From DATFQI01 sp963816955 (GTDB lineage Bacteria; Actinomycetota; Thermoleophilia; Solirubrobacterales; Solirubrobacteraceae): DNA of 64,000 bases. Below, piece by piece: positions 23,681-30,950 of the stretch. Position numbers and translations under genes: made by a program. The stretch spans positions 186,001 through 250,000 of the forward strand of contig CAWFME010000007.1 in assembly GCA_963816955.1 (NCBI GenBank), read 5' to 3'. The notes under the pieces are model-generated. The model searched no databases and was not told where the DNA came from. It saw only the letters and a list, made by a program, of their open reading frames with translations. Within the stretch, counting starts at the first letter, position 1. Each line of letters starts with the position of its first letter.

Positions 23681-24264
23681 TGCGCAAGCTCCAGACGCAG
23701 GGTGTCCACCACATCACGATCGTCGGCGCCGGCCGGCAGACGTCGATCGACTTCTGGGAGGGGGTGCTCGGCATGCCGTTCGTGTTCGAGCAGCCCAACC
23801 TCGACCGCGAGTCCGAGAGCCACCTGTACTTCGACCCGGGCGACGGCCGGCTGATCACGGTCTTCACCGACGAGAGCCGCGAGCACGACGCGGCGCGCAC
23901 GCCGACCGACCCCGGTTGCGTGCACCACCTCGCGTTCTCCGTCTCCCAGGTCACGTTCGCCCAGACGGTGGCGCGGCTCGACGAGCGCGGCATCCGGCAC
24001 TCGGGCGTCAAGGACCGCGGGTTCATGGACTCGATCTACTTCACCGACCCGCTCGGGCTGCTGATCGAGCTGGCCTCCTACCGGTTCGAGCCGCCCGCGG
24101 GCCACACGCACGTCGACGTGCTCTTCCGCGCGCACCACCTGCGGGTCGAGCGCGACGACCACCACATCGACCGCGAGCACCTCGCCGACGCGATCGAGCA
24201 GCTCACCCACGAATCGCGGCCCTCGCTGTCCGAGGACCGCTCCCCCAAGGACCCATACAGCTAG
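23680..24264 (+). CDS. VOC-family (glyoxalase/extradiol dioxygenase-like) protein
   Basis: A 194-residue vicinal-oxygen-chelate protein. Two beta-alpha-beta-beta-beta modules are visible: VHHITIVGAGRQTSIDFWEGVLGM and VHHLAFSVSQ. The metal-ligand pattern His (VHH, first module), His (VHH, second module) and Glu (LLIELASY) is complete, so it is probably an active metalloenzyme such as a ring-cleaving dioxygenase, epimerase or lyase. It starts in the stop codon of the CoA ligase (TGATG). The C-terminal 40 residues are His/Glu-rich and charged. Confidence 0.85.
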   Translation: MRKLQTQGVHHITIVGAGRQTSIDFWEGVLGMPFVFEQPNLDRESESHLYFDPGDGRLITVFTDESREHDAARTPTDPGCVHHLAFSVSQVTFAQTVARLDERGIRHSGVKDRGFMDSIYFTDPLGLLIELASYRFEPPAGHTHVDVLFRAHHLRVERDDHHIDREHLADAIEQLTHESRPSLSEDRSPKDPYS

Positions 24265-24273
24265 GAGGATCAG

Positions 24274-24957
24274 ATGGCGGCGCACACGCTGAACATCCTG
24301 CGACCGAGCGTGAACAACCTGACGGCGCGGATCTTCGTCCGCGCGGCGGGCCTGGAGTTCGAGGAGCTCGACGTCTGGGGCAAGACGCGCGAGCCCGAGT
24401 TCCTGGCCAAGGACCCGGCGCACCTGACGCCGATGCTCGAGGCGGACGGGCTGCCGCGCGGCTCGCTGTGGGAGAGCTGCGCGATCACGTCGTACCTGTG
24501 CAACAAGCACGGGCTGGAGCGGTTCTACCCGAGCGATCCCGGCGAGCGGGCGATGGTCGACAGCGCGAACTTCTACCTGATCGGCACGCTCTATCCGCTC
24601 GTCGCCCGCGCGACCTACCCCAAGCTCGGCTTCCCGCAGTACCCGGGCGAGGTGGCCACCTCGGATGCGAGCGACGAGCTCAAGGAGCAGGCCCGGCGCG
24701 ACGCCGAGGCGGCGCTCGCCGAGCCGCTGGACGTCTACCGCTCGTTCTTCCTCGAGGGACGCGACTTCATCGGGGGCGGGGAGCCGTCGATCGCGGACAT
24801 GCGCCTCGCCGCGACGCTCGAGTTCCTACGGGCGATCGACTATCCGTTCCCGGACTGGGCGGAGGCGTACATGGCCCGGATCGAGGACGCGCTCGGCGAG
24901 GCGTACTCGGAGCCGGCGGCGGATGTCCGCGGGTTCGTCGCATCGGTGAAGGGCTAG
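24274..24957 (+). CDS. Glutathione S-transferase-like protein
   Basis: A 227-residue protein with a thioredoxin-like N-terminal domain (HTLNILRPSVNNLTARIFVRAAG; then the EFLAKDPAHLTPML segment with the cis-Pro) and an all-helical C-terminal domain ending with GGGEPSIADMRLAATLEF, the N-capping motif of GSTs. Ser12 or Asn14 in RPSVNN could activate the thiol. Most actinobacteria use mycothiol, so the thiol partner is unclear. Good ribosome site (TAGGAGG) 7 nt before ATG 24274; last gene of the operon. Confidence 0.85.
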   Translation: MAAHTLNILRPSVNNLTARIFVRAAGLEFEELDVWGKTREPEFLAKDPAHLTPMLEADGLPRGSLWESCAITSYLCNKHGLERFYPSDPGERAMVDSANFYLIGTLYPLVARATYPKLGFPQYPGEVATSDASDELKEQARRDAEAALAEPLDVYRSFFLEGRDFIGGGEPSIADMRLAATLEFLRAIDYPFPDWAEAYMARIEDALGEAYSEPAADVRGFVASVKG

Positions 24958-25017
24958 CGCCGGGGGTCACAGATCGGCGCCGATCTCCGAAGGACGGGGA
25001 AACGATCGGAGGCCGAC

Positions 25018-25239
25018 ATGCCGAGAGAACTGGAGCCCTGGGGTGGTGAGCTGCGGATGCCGCGGTGGATGCGGCGCGTCATGGGCCGCGGCCCGGCGCC
25101 GGAGGACACGTCCGAGCTCATACACGAGCGCCGCAACGCCGAGACGACGACGATGACGCCGCTGATGAACCTGGACCGGGCGATCATGGGCCCGTGGTCG
25201 GAGGCCCACCCGGACAAGCGGGCGGGACGGCGGCGCTAG
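25018..25239 (+). CDS. Small hypothetical protein (73 aa)
   Basis: Starts MPRELEPWGGELRMPRWMRR with GGAGG 6 nt before the ATG. It is basic and rich in Arg, Met and Glu; no signal peptide or membrane segment. The nearby antisense frames are weaker and lack a ribosome site. I do not recognise a family; it may be a small conserved actinobacterial protein of the GPAPEDTSEL type. Confidence 0.55.
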   Translation: MPRELEPWGGELRMPRWMRRVMGRGPAPEDTSELIHERRNAETTTMTPLMNLDRAIMGPWSEAHPDKRAGRRR

Positions 25240-25311
25240 CTCGCGCCGACGTCCGGTGGCGCAACTCCCCCGGCTGGAGCTCACGCCGGGTGGATTCGTC
25301 CGTGTGACATG

Positions 25312-25325
25312 CGAACATGTGTTCG
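25312..25325. promoter_or_regulatory. LexA/SOS box in front of dinB
   Basis: CGAACATGTGTTCG fits the Gram-positive LexA consensus CGAAC-N4-GTTCG with both arms perfect. It ends on the first base of the chosen GTG start of dinB (25325). LexA bound here would block transcription until DNA damage triggers its cleavage. Confidence 0.85.
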
Positions 25326-26518
25326 TGTCTCGTGAAGCCGCGATCCTCCACGCCGACCTCGACTCGTTCTTCGCGTCGGTGGAGCAGCGGGACGACCCGC
25401 GGCTGCGCGGCAAGCCGGTGATCGTCGGCGGCGGGGTGGTGCTCGCCGCCAGCTACGAGGCGAAGGCCTATGGCGTCGAGGGAGCGATGGGCGGCGGCAA
25501 GGCGCTGCGGCTGTGCCCGCACGCGATCGTGGTCCCGGCGCGGATGGAGGCGTACTCCGAGGCCAGCAAGGCGGTGTTCGCCGTCTTCGAGGACATGTCG
25601 CCGGTCGTCGAGGGGATCTCGATCGACGAGGCGTTCCTGGATGTCCGTGGGATGGAGCACTTCGCCGGCACGCCGCGGGCGATCGCCGAGCGCCTACGGG
25701 CGCGGGTGCGCGACGAGGTCGGGCTGCCGATCACCGTCGGGGTGGCGAGCACGAAGCACCTCGCCAAGGTCGCGAGCGCCGCGGCCAAGCCCGACGGGCT
25801 GCTCGTCGTGGCGGCGGGGGAGGAGCTCGCGTTCCTGCACCCGCTGCCGGTGGAGCGGATCTGGGGCGTCGGGCCGAAGACCGCGGGCAGGCTGCACGCC
25901 CGCGGGTTGATGACGGTCGGCCAGGTGGCCGAGGTCCCCGAGGGCACGCTGATGGCGATCGCCGGCCGCGCGGCGGGCCGCCACCTGCACGCGCTGGCGC
26001 ACAATCGCGACCCGCGGCCGGTCAAGCAACGGGTGCGGAGGCGCTCGATCGGGTCCCAGCGCGCGCTCGGGCGCCGCCACCGCAGCGCCGAGGAGCTGGA
26101 CGCGATCCTCGTCGGGCTCGTGGACCGCGTGACCGCGCGGCTGCGGACCGCGCGGCGCGCGTGCCGCACCGTCGTGCTGCGGCTGCGGTTCTCCGACTAC
26201 GCGACGCGCGCCACGCGCTCGCACACGATGGCCGAGGCCACGACGATCACGCCCGTGATCCTCGCCGCGCTGCGCGAGCTGCTGGCGGCCGCGATGCCGC
26301 TGATCCGCGAGCGCGGGATCACGCTGCTGGGCATCTCGCTCACGAACCTGGGCGATGCCGACGCCGTCCAGCTCGCGCTGCCGCTGGACCGCCGCAAGCC
26401 CGCCGCGCTGGACACGGCAGTCGACGGCGTGCGCGAGCGCTTCGGCAAGGAGGCGATCACGCGCGCCGTGCTGCTCGACCGCGACCAGGGGGTGTCGATG
26501 CCGCTCCTGCCCGATTAG
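25325..26518 (+). CDS. dinB: DNA polymerase IV (DinB, Y-family)
   Basis: A 397-residue translesion polymerase. Catalytic carboxylates are Asp11 (HADLDSFFASVEQ) and Asp101/Glu102 (SIDEAF). ASYEAKAYGV, the HhH region WGVGPKTAGRLHARG, and the little-finger domain follow. Near the C terminus QLALPL resembles a beta-clamp-binding motif. GTG 25325 is chosen because it gives the standard short N terminus before ILHADLDSFF and lies exactly at the end of the SOS box; the frame itself is open further upstream to 25256. Damage-inducible by LexA. Confidence 0.94.
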   Translation: MSREAAILHADLDSFFASVEQRDDPRLRGKPVIVGGGVVLAASYEAKAYGVEGAMGGGKALRLCPHAIVVPARMEAYSEASKAVFAVFEDMSPVVEGISIDEAFLDVRGMEHFAGTPRAIAERLRARVRDEVGLPITVGVASTKHLAKVASAAAKPDGLLVVAAGEELAFLHPLPVERIWGVGPKTAGRLHARGLMTVGQVAEVPEGTLMAIAGRAAGRHLHALAHNRDPRPVKQRVRRRSIGSQRALGRRHRSAEELDAILVGLVDRVTARLRTARRACRTVVLRLRFSDYATRATRSHTMAEATTITPVILAALRELLAAAMPLIRERGITLLGISLTNLGDADAVQLALPLDRRKPAALDTAVDGVRERFGKEAITRAVLLDRDQGVSMPLLPD

Positions 26519-26566
26519 CTCGTGGCGCGCCGTGGCGCCGGCGGCGCAACGCCCCGGCCGGCCGGC

Positions 26567-27139
26567 TCAGTGCGGGTGCTCGCCGCCCGTGGCGGCGGGC
26601 GGTCGCGACTCCTCGGCGAGCGAGGTGATCGTGAGGTTGCCGCGGGCGGCGTCCTCGAGCACGGAGGTGGCCTCCTCGCCCGAGCGGGCGTAGAGCTCGA
26701 CCAGCAGGTGGACGACGATCTGGTCGTCGTCGTGCTTGTGGAAGCGCACGTGGGTGAAGAACTCGCGCGTGCCGTGGTCGCCGAAGGCCGCGTAGGCGAG
26801 CGAGTCGGCCGCCTCGGGGCCCGAGCAGGTCTCCACGGCGTCCGAGTCGACGGTCACCGTGCACGAGGCGACCCACGGGGTGCCGACCACCATCCGCTCC
26901 CAGCGGTCCTCGATCGGCTCGATCCGGCCGTTGTGGAACACGAGGTGCGGCTGGTCGTGCATGCAGTCCAGGCACTGCACGACTGCCTCCTGGATCTCGT
27001 CGACGACCTCCGCCCGCTCGCCCGTGACGGAGTCGATGCGGTGGATGCCCTCGTAGTGGACCTGCACCTCGAGCTCCTGTGACCAGCAGCGGTAGCAGCG
27101 CAGCCAGGAACCGATAGGCGCTGAGTTCGACCCCTCCAT
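26567..27139 (-). CDS. Conserved hypothetical protein with two CxxC pairs
   Basis: A 190-residue protein. CYRC (15-18) and CLDC (56-59) could bind one zinc ion in a ribbon. The rest has mixed alpha/beta character, with a conserved-looking EFFTHVRFHKHDDDQIVVHLLVELYA stretch. No family recognised. ATG 27139 (MEGSNSAPIG) is chosen because TAGAAT is exactly 7 nt upstream; a second ATG at 27148 lies inside that element. It converges with dinB and diverges from the hydratase gene. Confidence 0.65.
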   Translation of the reverse strand: MEGSNSAPIGSWLRCYRCWSQELEVQVHYEGIHRIDSVTGERAEVVDEIQEAVVQCLDCMHDQPHLVFHNGRIEPIEDRWERMVVGTPWVASCTVTVDSDAVETCSGPEAADSLAYAAFGDHGTREFFTHVRFHKHDDDQIVVHLLVELYARSGEEATSVLEDAARGNLTITSLAEESRPPAATGGEHPH

Positions 27140-27146
27140 GCGGGTC

Positions 27147-27156
27147 ATTCTATGCT
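27147..27156. promoter_or_regulatory. Divergent leaderless promoter pair sharing TA
   Basis: Minus-strand TAGAAT (27152-27147) is 7 nt from ATG 27139. Plus-strand TATGCT (27151-27156) is 7 nt from GTG 27164. The hexamers overlap by the dinucleotide TA at 27151-27152. The symmetrical layout fixes both starts and predicts two leaderless mRNAs. Confidence 0.6.
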
Positions 27157-27163
27157 CCGCCGC

Positions 27164-28000
27164 GTGAGCGACACCGTTGGTTACGAGATCGACGGCGCCG
27201 TCGCGACACTCACGCTGAACCGTCCGCAGCGCCTGAACGCCATCGTCCCGGCGCTGATCGAGGACCTCGAGGCCGCGCTGGACCGAGCGGAGGCCGACGA
27301 TGCGGTCCACGCGATCCGCCTGCGCGGGGCCGGCCGCGCCTTCTGCGCCGGCTACGACATCGAGTGGGGCGCGCAGGCGATGGAGGAGGCCGAGGGCGGC
27401 CGCGCCTGGGACCCGATGGCCGACTACCGGATGATGTCGCGCTTCGTCGGCGCCTACATGCGGCTGTGGCGCTCGCCGAAGCCCGTGATCGCCCAGGTCC
27501 ACGGCCACTGCGTGGGCGGCGGCACCGACTTCGCGCTCTGCTCGGACCTGATCGTGTGCGCGGACGACTGCCGCATCGGCTACCCGCCGGCGCGGGTCTG
27601 GGGCTCGCCGACGACGGCGATGTGGCTCTACCGCGTCGGTCTGGAGCGCGCGAAGCGCCTGCTGCTGACCGGCGACGCGCTCGACGGCCGCACGGCGGTG
27701 GAGTGGGGACTGGCGTCCGAGTCTCACCCTGAAGCTCAGCTGGAGGATGCAGGCGTCGCCCTTGCCCATAGGGTCGCCCTGCTGCCCTCGAACCAGCTGC
27801 AGATGATGAAGCTGCTCGTCAACCAGGCGATCGAGCAGATGGGGCTCTCGACCACACAGCTCGTCGGCACCCTGCTCGACGGCGCGGCCCGCCACACTCC
27901 CGAGGGGCTCGCGTTCACGGAGGCCGCGATGGCCGACGTGCGCACGGCCGTGGCCGAGCGCGACGCGCCGTTCGCCGACTACGGGCAGGAGCCCCGATGA
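27164..28000 (+). CDS. Enoyl-CoA hydratase/isomerase family protein
   Basis: A 278-residue crotonase-fold protein. Oxyanion-hole segments are GAGRAFCAGYDIEWG and HGHCVGGGTDFALCSDL. The usual catalytic Glu after GYPPARVWG is not obvious, so the exact reaction is open (hydratase, isomerase or hydrolase). The GTG at 27164 is preferred to ATG 27152 because TATGCT lies 7 nt upstream of it. The following lipoprotein overlaps by ATGA, so the two are cotranscribed. Confidence 0.83.
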   Translation: MSDTVGYEIDGAVATLTLNRPQRLNAIVPALIEDLEAALDRAEADDAVHAIRLRGAGRAFCAGYDIEWGAQAMEEAEGGRAWDPMADYRMMSRFVGAYMRLWRSPKPVIAQVHGHCVGGGTDFALCSDLIVCADDCRIGYPPARVWGSPTTAMWLYRVGLERAKRLLLTGDALDGRTAVEWGLASESHPEAQLEDAGVALAHRVALLPSNQLQMMKLLVNQAIEQMGLSTTQLVGTLLDGAARHTPEGLAFTEAAMADVRTAVAERDAPFADYGQEPR

Positions 28001-28395
28001 GGCGCGCGCTCGCCGCCGTCGCGCTCGCGGCGGCCACCCTGGCCGCCGGCTGCGGCGACTCGGGCCCGACCACGCGGGAGCAGGTGCGCCAGACGCTCGA
28101 CGAGTTCGGCCGCGCGACCGCGGCCAAGGACTACCAGGCGCTCTGCGACCGCGTCTTCGCCCCGCAGCTCGTGACCAAGCTCACACAGGTCGGCTTGCCG
28201 TGCGAGGTCGCCATGCAGCGCAGCTTCGAGGAGGTCGAGAACCCGCGCCTGACGATCGGCAAGATCACGGTCGCCGAGGACGAGAAGAGCGCCAACGCCG
28301 AGATCCGCAGCTCCGCGACCGGCCAGGCGCCGTCGCGCGACACCGTGACGCTCGTCCCGGTCGACGACGGCTGGCGCGTCTCCTCGCTCGGCTGA
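27997..28395 (+). CDS. Secreted lipoprotein of unknown function
   Basis: A 132-residue protein with a lipobox at LAAGC (signal MRRALAAVALAAATLAAGC). Modelled on size and pattern, the mature domain resembles NTF2-like/DUF4878 lipoproteins (REQVRQTLDEFGRATAAKDYQALCDRVF... VTLVPVDDGWRVSSLG). It would be anchored to the outer face of the membrane. ATG overlaps the hydratase stop. Confidence 0.7.
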   Translation: MRRALAAVALAAATLAAGCGDSGPTTREQVRQTLDEFGRATAAKDYQALCDRVFAPQLVTKLTQVGLPCEVAMQRSFEEVENPRLTIGKITVAEDEKSANAEIRSSATGQAPSRDTVTLVPVDDGWRVSSLG

Positions 28396-28500
28396 CCAGT
28401 CGAGATATCCGCACCACGATCCGGGGGTCGGCCGACCACCCGGCCGCGTGCGCTCCGGCGACCATGCCCGCTCCTCCCCAATTCCTCCCCAGGAGCACGA
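28396..28500. other. Intergenic region before the RTX gene
   Basis: About 105 bases with no clear promoter. AGGAG (just before 28501) serves as ribosome site for the RTX gene. No hairpin of note. Confidence 0.4.
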
Positions 28501-29994
28501 ATGCGAATCAAGACGACCTTGCTGGCGGCGTGTGCCGCGGCGCTGATCGCGCCCGCTGCATCGCAGGCCGCCACGCTCGGCATGGACGGCGACACGCTCG
28601 TCTATCGCGGTGAGGGCAGCGAGGGCCTCAGCCTGCTGCTCACGGACTACGACGAGTTCGACACCGGCAAGAAGTTCCTTCGCTTCTCGGACTACGGCGC
28701 CGACCGAGTCCAGATCGAGACCGATCTCTGCGAGAACGACCCGACGGGCGGGATCATCTGCGAGCGGGACCTCAACCGGCCGATCCGGATCGAGGGCTCC
28801 GAGGCCAAGGACGACCTCAGCATCTACAGCTCCTCCGCCGTGCCGGACGCGATCCCGGTCACCATCAACGGCAACGGCGGCAACGACCGCATCAAGGACG
28901 CCTACGACAGCTCGGCCGGGCGCACCCTGACCGGTGGTGGCGGCGACGACGAGATCGACGCGTACGCCGGCAACGACACGATCGACGGCGGCGACGGCAA
29001 CGACAAGCTCGACGGCGGACTCGGCAACGACACCGTGCTCGGCGGCAACGGCGACGACGCGGTCGACGGCGACGGCTACGAGGACCCGGGCGCCGACGTG
29101 ATCGACGGCGGCGCGGGCTATGACTACTTCGAGGGCTGGTCGCAGCCCGACAAGCTGGACCGCCAGCCGACGGTGGCGCTCACGCTCGACGGGGTCGCCG
29201 ACGACGGGCGTCCCGGCGAGGGCGACAACGTCACCAACGTCGAGGACTTCCAGATGTACGTCGTCGGCTCGCTCACGGGCTCCGACGGCCCGGAGAAGCT
29301 CGTCATCTACAACCCGGGCAACTCAGGCTCCTCGACCCTGATCGGGCGCGGCGGTGACGACGAGCTGGTCGGCAACGACTTCGACGACAGCGTCGACGGC
29401 GGCGCGGGCAGCGACCACGTCGAGGGCGGCCTCGGCAACGACACCGTGACCGGCGGGCCCGGCCGCGACACGATCTACGGCGACGCCACGGCCTCCCGCT
29501 GCACGTACTACTCCTGCAAGATCCCCTACGGCAACGACGTCATCGACGCCCGCGACGGCGAGGCCGACAACGTCGACTGCGGGATCGGCGAGGACAGGGC
29601 GGCGGTCGACGCGATCGACACCGTCGCCAACTGCGAGACCGTCGAGGGCGCCGGCTCCAACGGCGGCAAGCTGAAGATGACCTTCGGCTCCGTCAAGCTC
29701 GCCGCGCTGGCCGGCAAGGGCCTGAAGGTCAAGGTCGCCTGCACGGCGGCCTGCACGGCCACCGGCACCGCGACCGCCGACAAGGCGACCGCGCGCAAGG
29801 TCGGCGCCAAGAAGATCGGCTCCGGCAAGGGCAAGACCGCCAAGGCCGGCACGGCGACGGTGACGATCAAGGCGCCGAAGAAGGTCGCGCGCAAGCTCAA
29901 GCGGCTCAAGTCGGCGAAGGCGACGATCAAGCTCGTCGTCAAGCACGGCGGCAAGGCGACGACGCTGAGCCGCAAGCTGACGCTCAAGCGCTAG
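28501..29994 (+). CDS. Secreted RTX (hemolysin-type Ca2+-binding repeat) protein
   Basis: A 497-residue exported protein with signal MRIKTTLLAACAAALIAPAASQAA. Two blocks of GGxGxDx(L/I/V) nonapeptides (residues about 145-205 and 280-330) form calcium-bound beta-rolls, for example GGDDEIDAYAGNDTIDGGDG. The last 120 residues are a Lys-rich beta module (VKVACTAACTATGTATADKA then many AKK/KLK repeats). Such proteins are common in Solirubrobacterales and presumably decorate the cell surface; function unknown. Its TAG stop is part of a CTAG shared with the stop of the convergent meaB. Confidence 0.88.
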   Translation: MRIKTTLLAACAAALIAPAASQAATLGMDGDTLVYRGEGSEGLSLLLTDYDEFDTGKKFLRFSDYGADRVQIETDLCENDPTGGIICERDLNRPIRIEGSEAKDDLSIYSSSAVPDAIPVTINGNGGNDRIKDAYDSSAGRTLTGGGGDDEIDAYAGNDTIDGGDGNDKLDGGLGNDTVLGGNGDDAVDGDGYEDPGADVIDGGAGYDYFEGWSQPDKLDRQPTVALTLDGVADDGRPGEGDNVTNVEDFQMYVVGSLTGSDGPEKLVIYNPGNSGSSTLIGRGGDDELVGNDFDDSVDGGAGSDHVEGGLGNDTVTGGPGRDTIYGDATASRCTYYSCKIPYGNDVIDARDGEADNVDCGIGEDRAAVDAIDTVANCETVEGAGSNGGKLKMTFGSVKLAALAGKGLKVKVACTAACTATGTATADKATARKVGAKKIGSGKGKTAKAGTATVTIKAPKKVARKLKRLKSAKATIKLVVKHGGKATTLSRKLTLKR

Positions 29995-30950
29995 CCGGGC
30001 GACCCGGCGCTCGACTCCAGCACGCCAAGGAGGGCGGGCTGCTCGAGCGCCGGGTCCTGACCGTCGAGCAGGCGCACGGCGGCGCGGCGGCCACCGAGCG
30101 CCCGCAGGCCGCGCTCGCCGTGCTCGGCGACGTAGTCCGCGAGCGCGCCGAGCCGCCGGGCGCGCGTGCGGGCGGCACCCACGTCGAGGCCGGCCCGGTG
30201 GGCGTCCAGCGCGGCCACGAGCTCCTCGATCCCGGACGCGGGCGGCAGCGAGGAGACCGCCACCACCGCCGTCTCGCGCTCGCCGAGCGAGCGCAGTGCG
30301 GCGCTGAGGTCGCGCCGCGCCCGCAGCGCCACCTGGCCGAGATCGGCCTTGGTGACCACGAGCACGTCGGGGACCTCCATGATCCCCGACTTGAGGAACT
30401 GGAGGGCGTCGCCCGAGCCCGGCTGGACGACGACCGCGGTCGTGTCCGCCGCCTCGGCGACCTCGGTCTCGGACTGGCCGACGCCGACGGTCTCGATCAC
30501 GACGACGTCGAACGCGGCGGCCAGCGCCTGCGCGGCTGCGCGCGTCGCGGGGGCGAGCCCGCCGAGCCGCTCGCCGGCGGCGGTCGAGCGGATGAAGAGC
30601 CCGCGGTCGGCCGGGTCGGCCTCGATCCGCGCCCGGTCGCCGAGCAGCGCGCCGCCCGAGCGCTTGGAGGTCGGGTCGACGGCGAGCACCGCCACGGTCC
30701 GCCCGTCCTCGCGCCAGGCGCGCGCGAGCGCGCTCAGCAGCGTCGACTTGCCCGCTCCCGGCGGGCCGGTCACGCCGACCACGTGCGCCGGCGCCTCGCC
30801 GCCGAGCCGCGCGGGGGAGACCTCGGCCAGCAGCGCCGCCACCTGCTCGCGGGCGGCGGGCGTGCGGTTCTCGATCAGGTTCAGCGCCGCGGGCGCGGCG
30901 CCGAGATCGCGCTCGCGCAGGCGGGCGCCGAGCTCCGCGCCGCCGTTCAC
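29991..30950 (-). CDS. meaB: MeaB-type GTPase, mutase-associated chaperone
   Basis: A 319-residue G3E-family GTPase. P-loop GPPGAGKST (62-70), then VDPTSKRSGGALLGDRARIE, the ETVGVGQSE switch III/Walker B region, and VTKAD for guanine binding. It loads and protects the adenosylcobalamin cofactor of acyl-CoA mutases. GTG 30950 overlaps the ethylmalonyl-CoA mutase stop (GTGA), so the two are made together. Stop TAG shares the CTAG with the RTX gene stop. Confidence 0.93.
   Translation of the reverse strand: MNGGAELGARLRERDLGAAPAALNLIENRTPAAREQVAALLAEVSPARLGGEAPAHVVGVTGPPGAGKSTLLSALARAWREDGRTVAVLAVDPTSKRSGGALLGDRARIEADPADRGLFIRSTAAGERLGGLAPATRAAAQALAAAFDVVVIETVGVGQSETEVAEAADTTAVVVQPGSGDALQFLKSGIMEVPDVLVVTKADLGQVALRARRDLSAALRSLGERETAVVAVSSLPPASGIEELVAALDAHRAGLDVGAARTRARRLGALADYVAEHGERGLRALGGRRAAVRLLDGQDPALEQPALLGVLESSAGSPG

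Noticed and set aside
28866..29480. Tandem DNA repeats in the RTX gene
   Set aside because: The periodicity comes from GGxGxDxL protein repeats, not from a separate DNA repeat or CRISPR array; spacing is irregular and codons vary.
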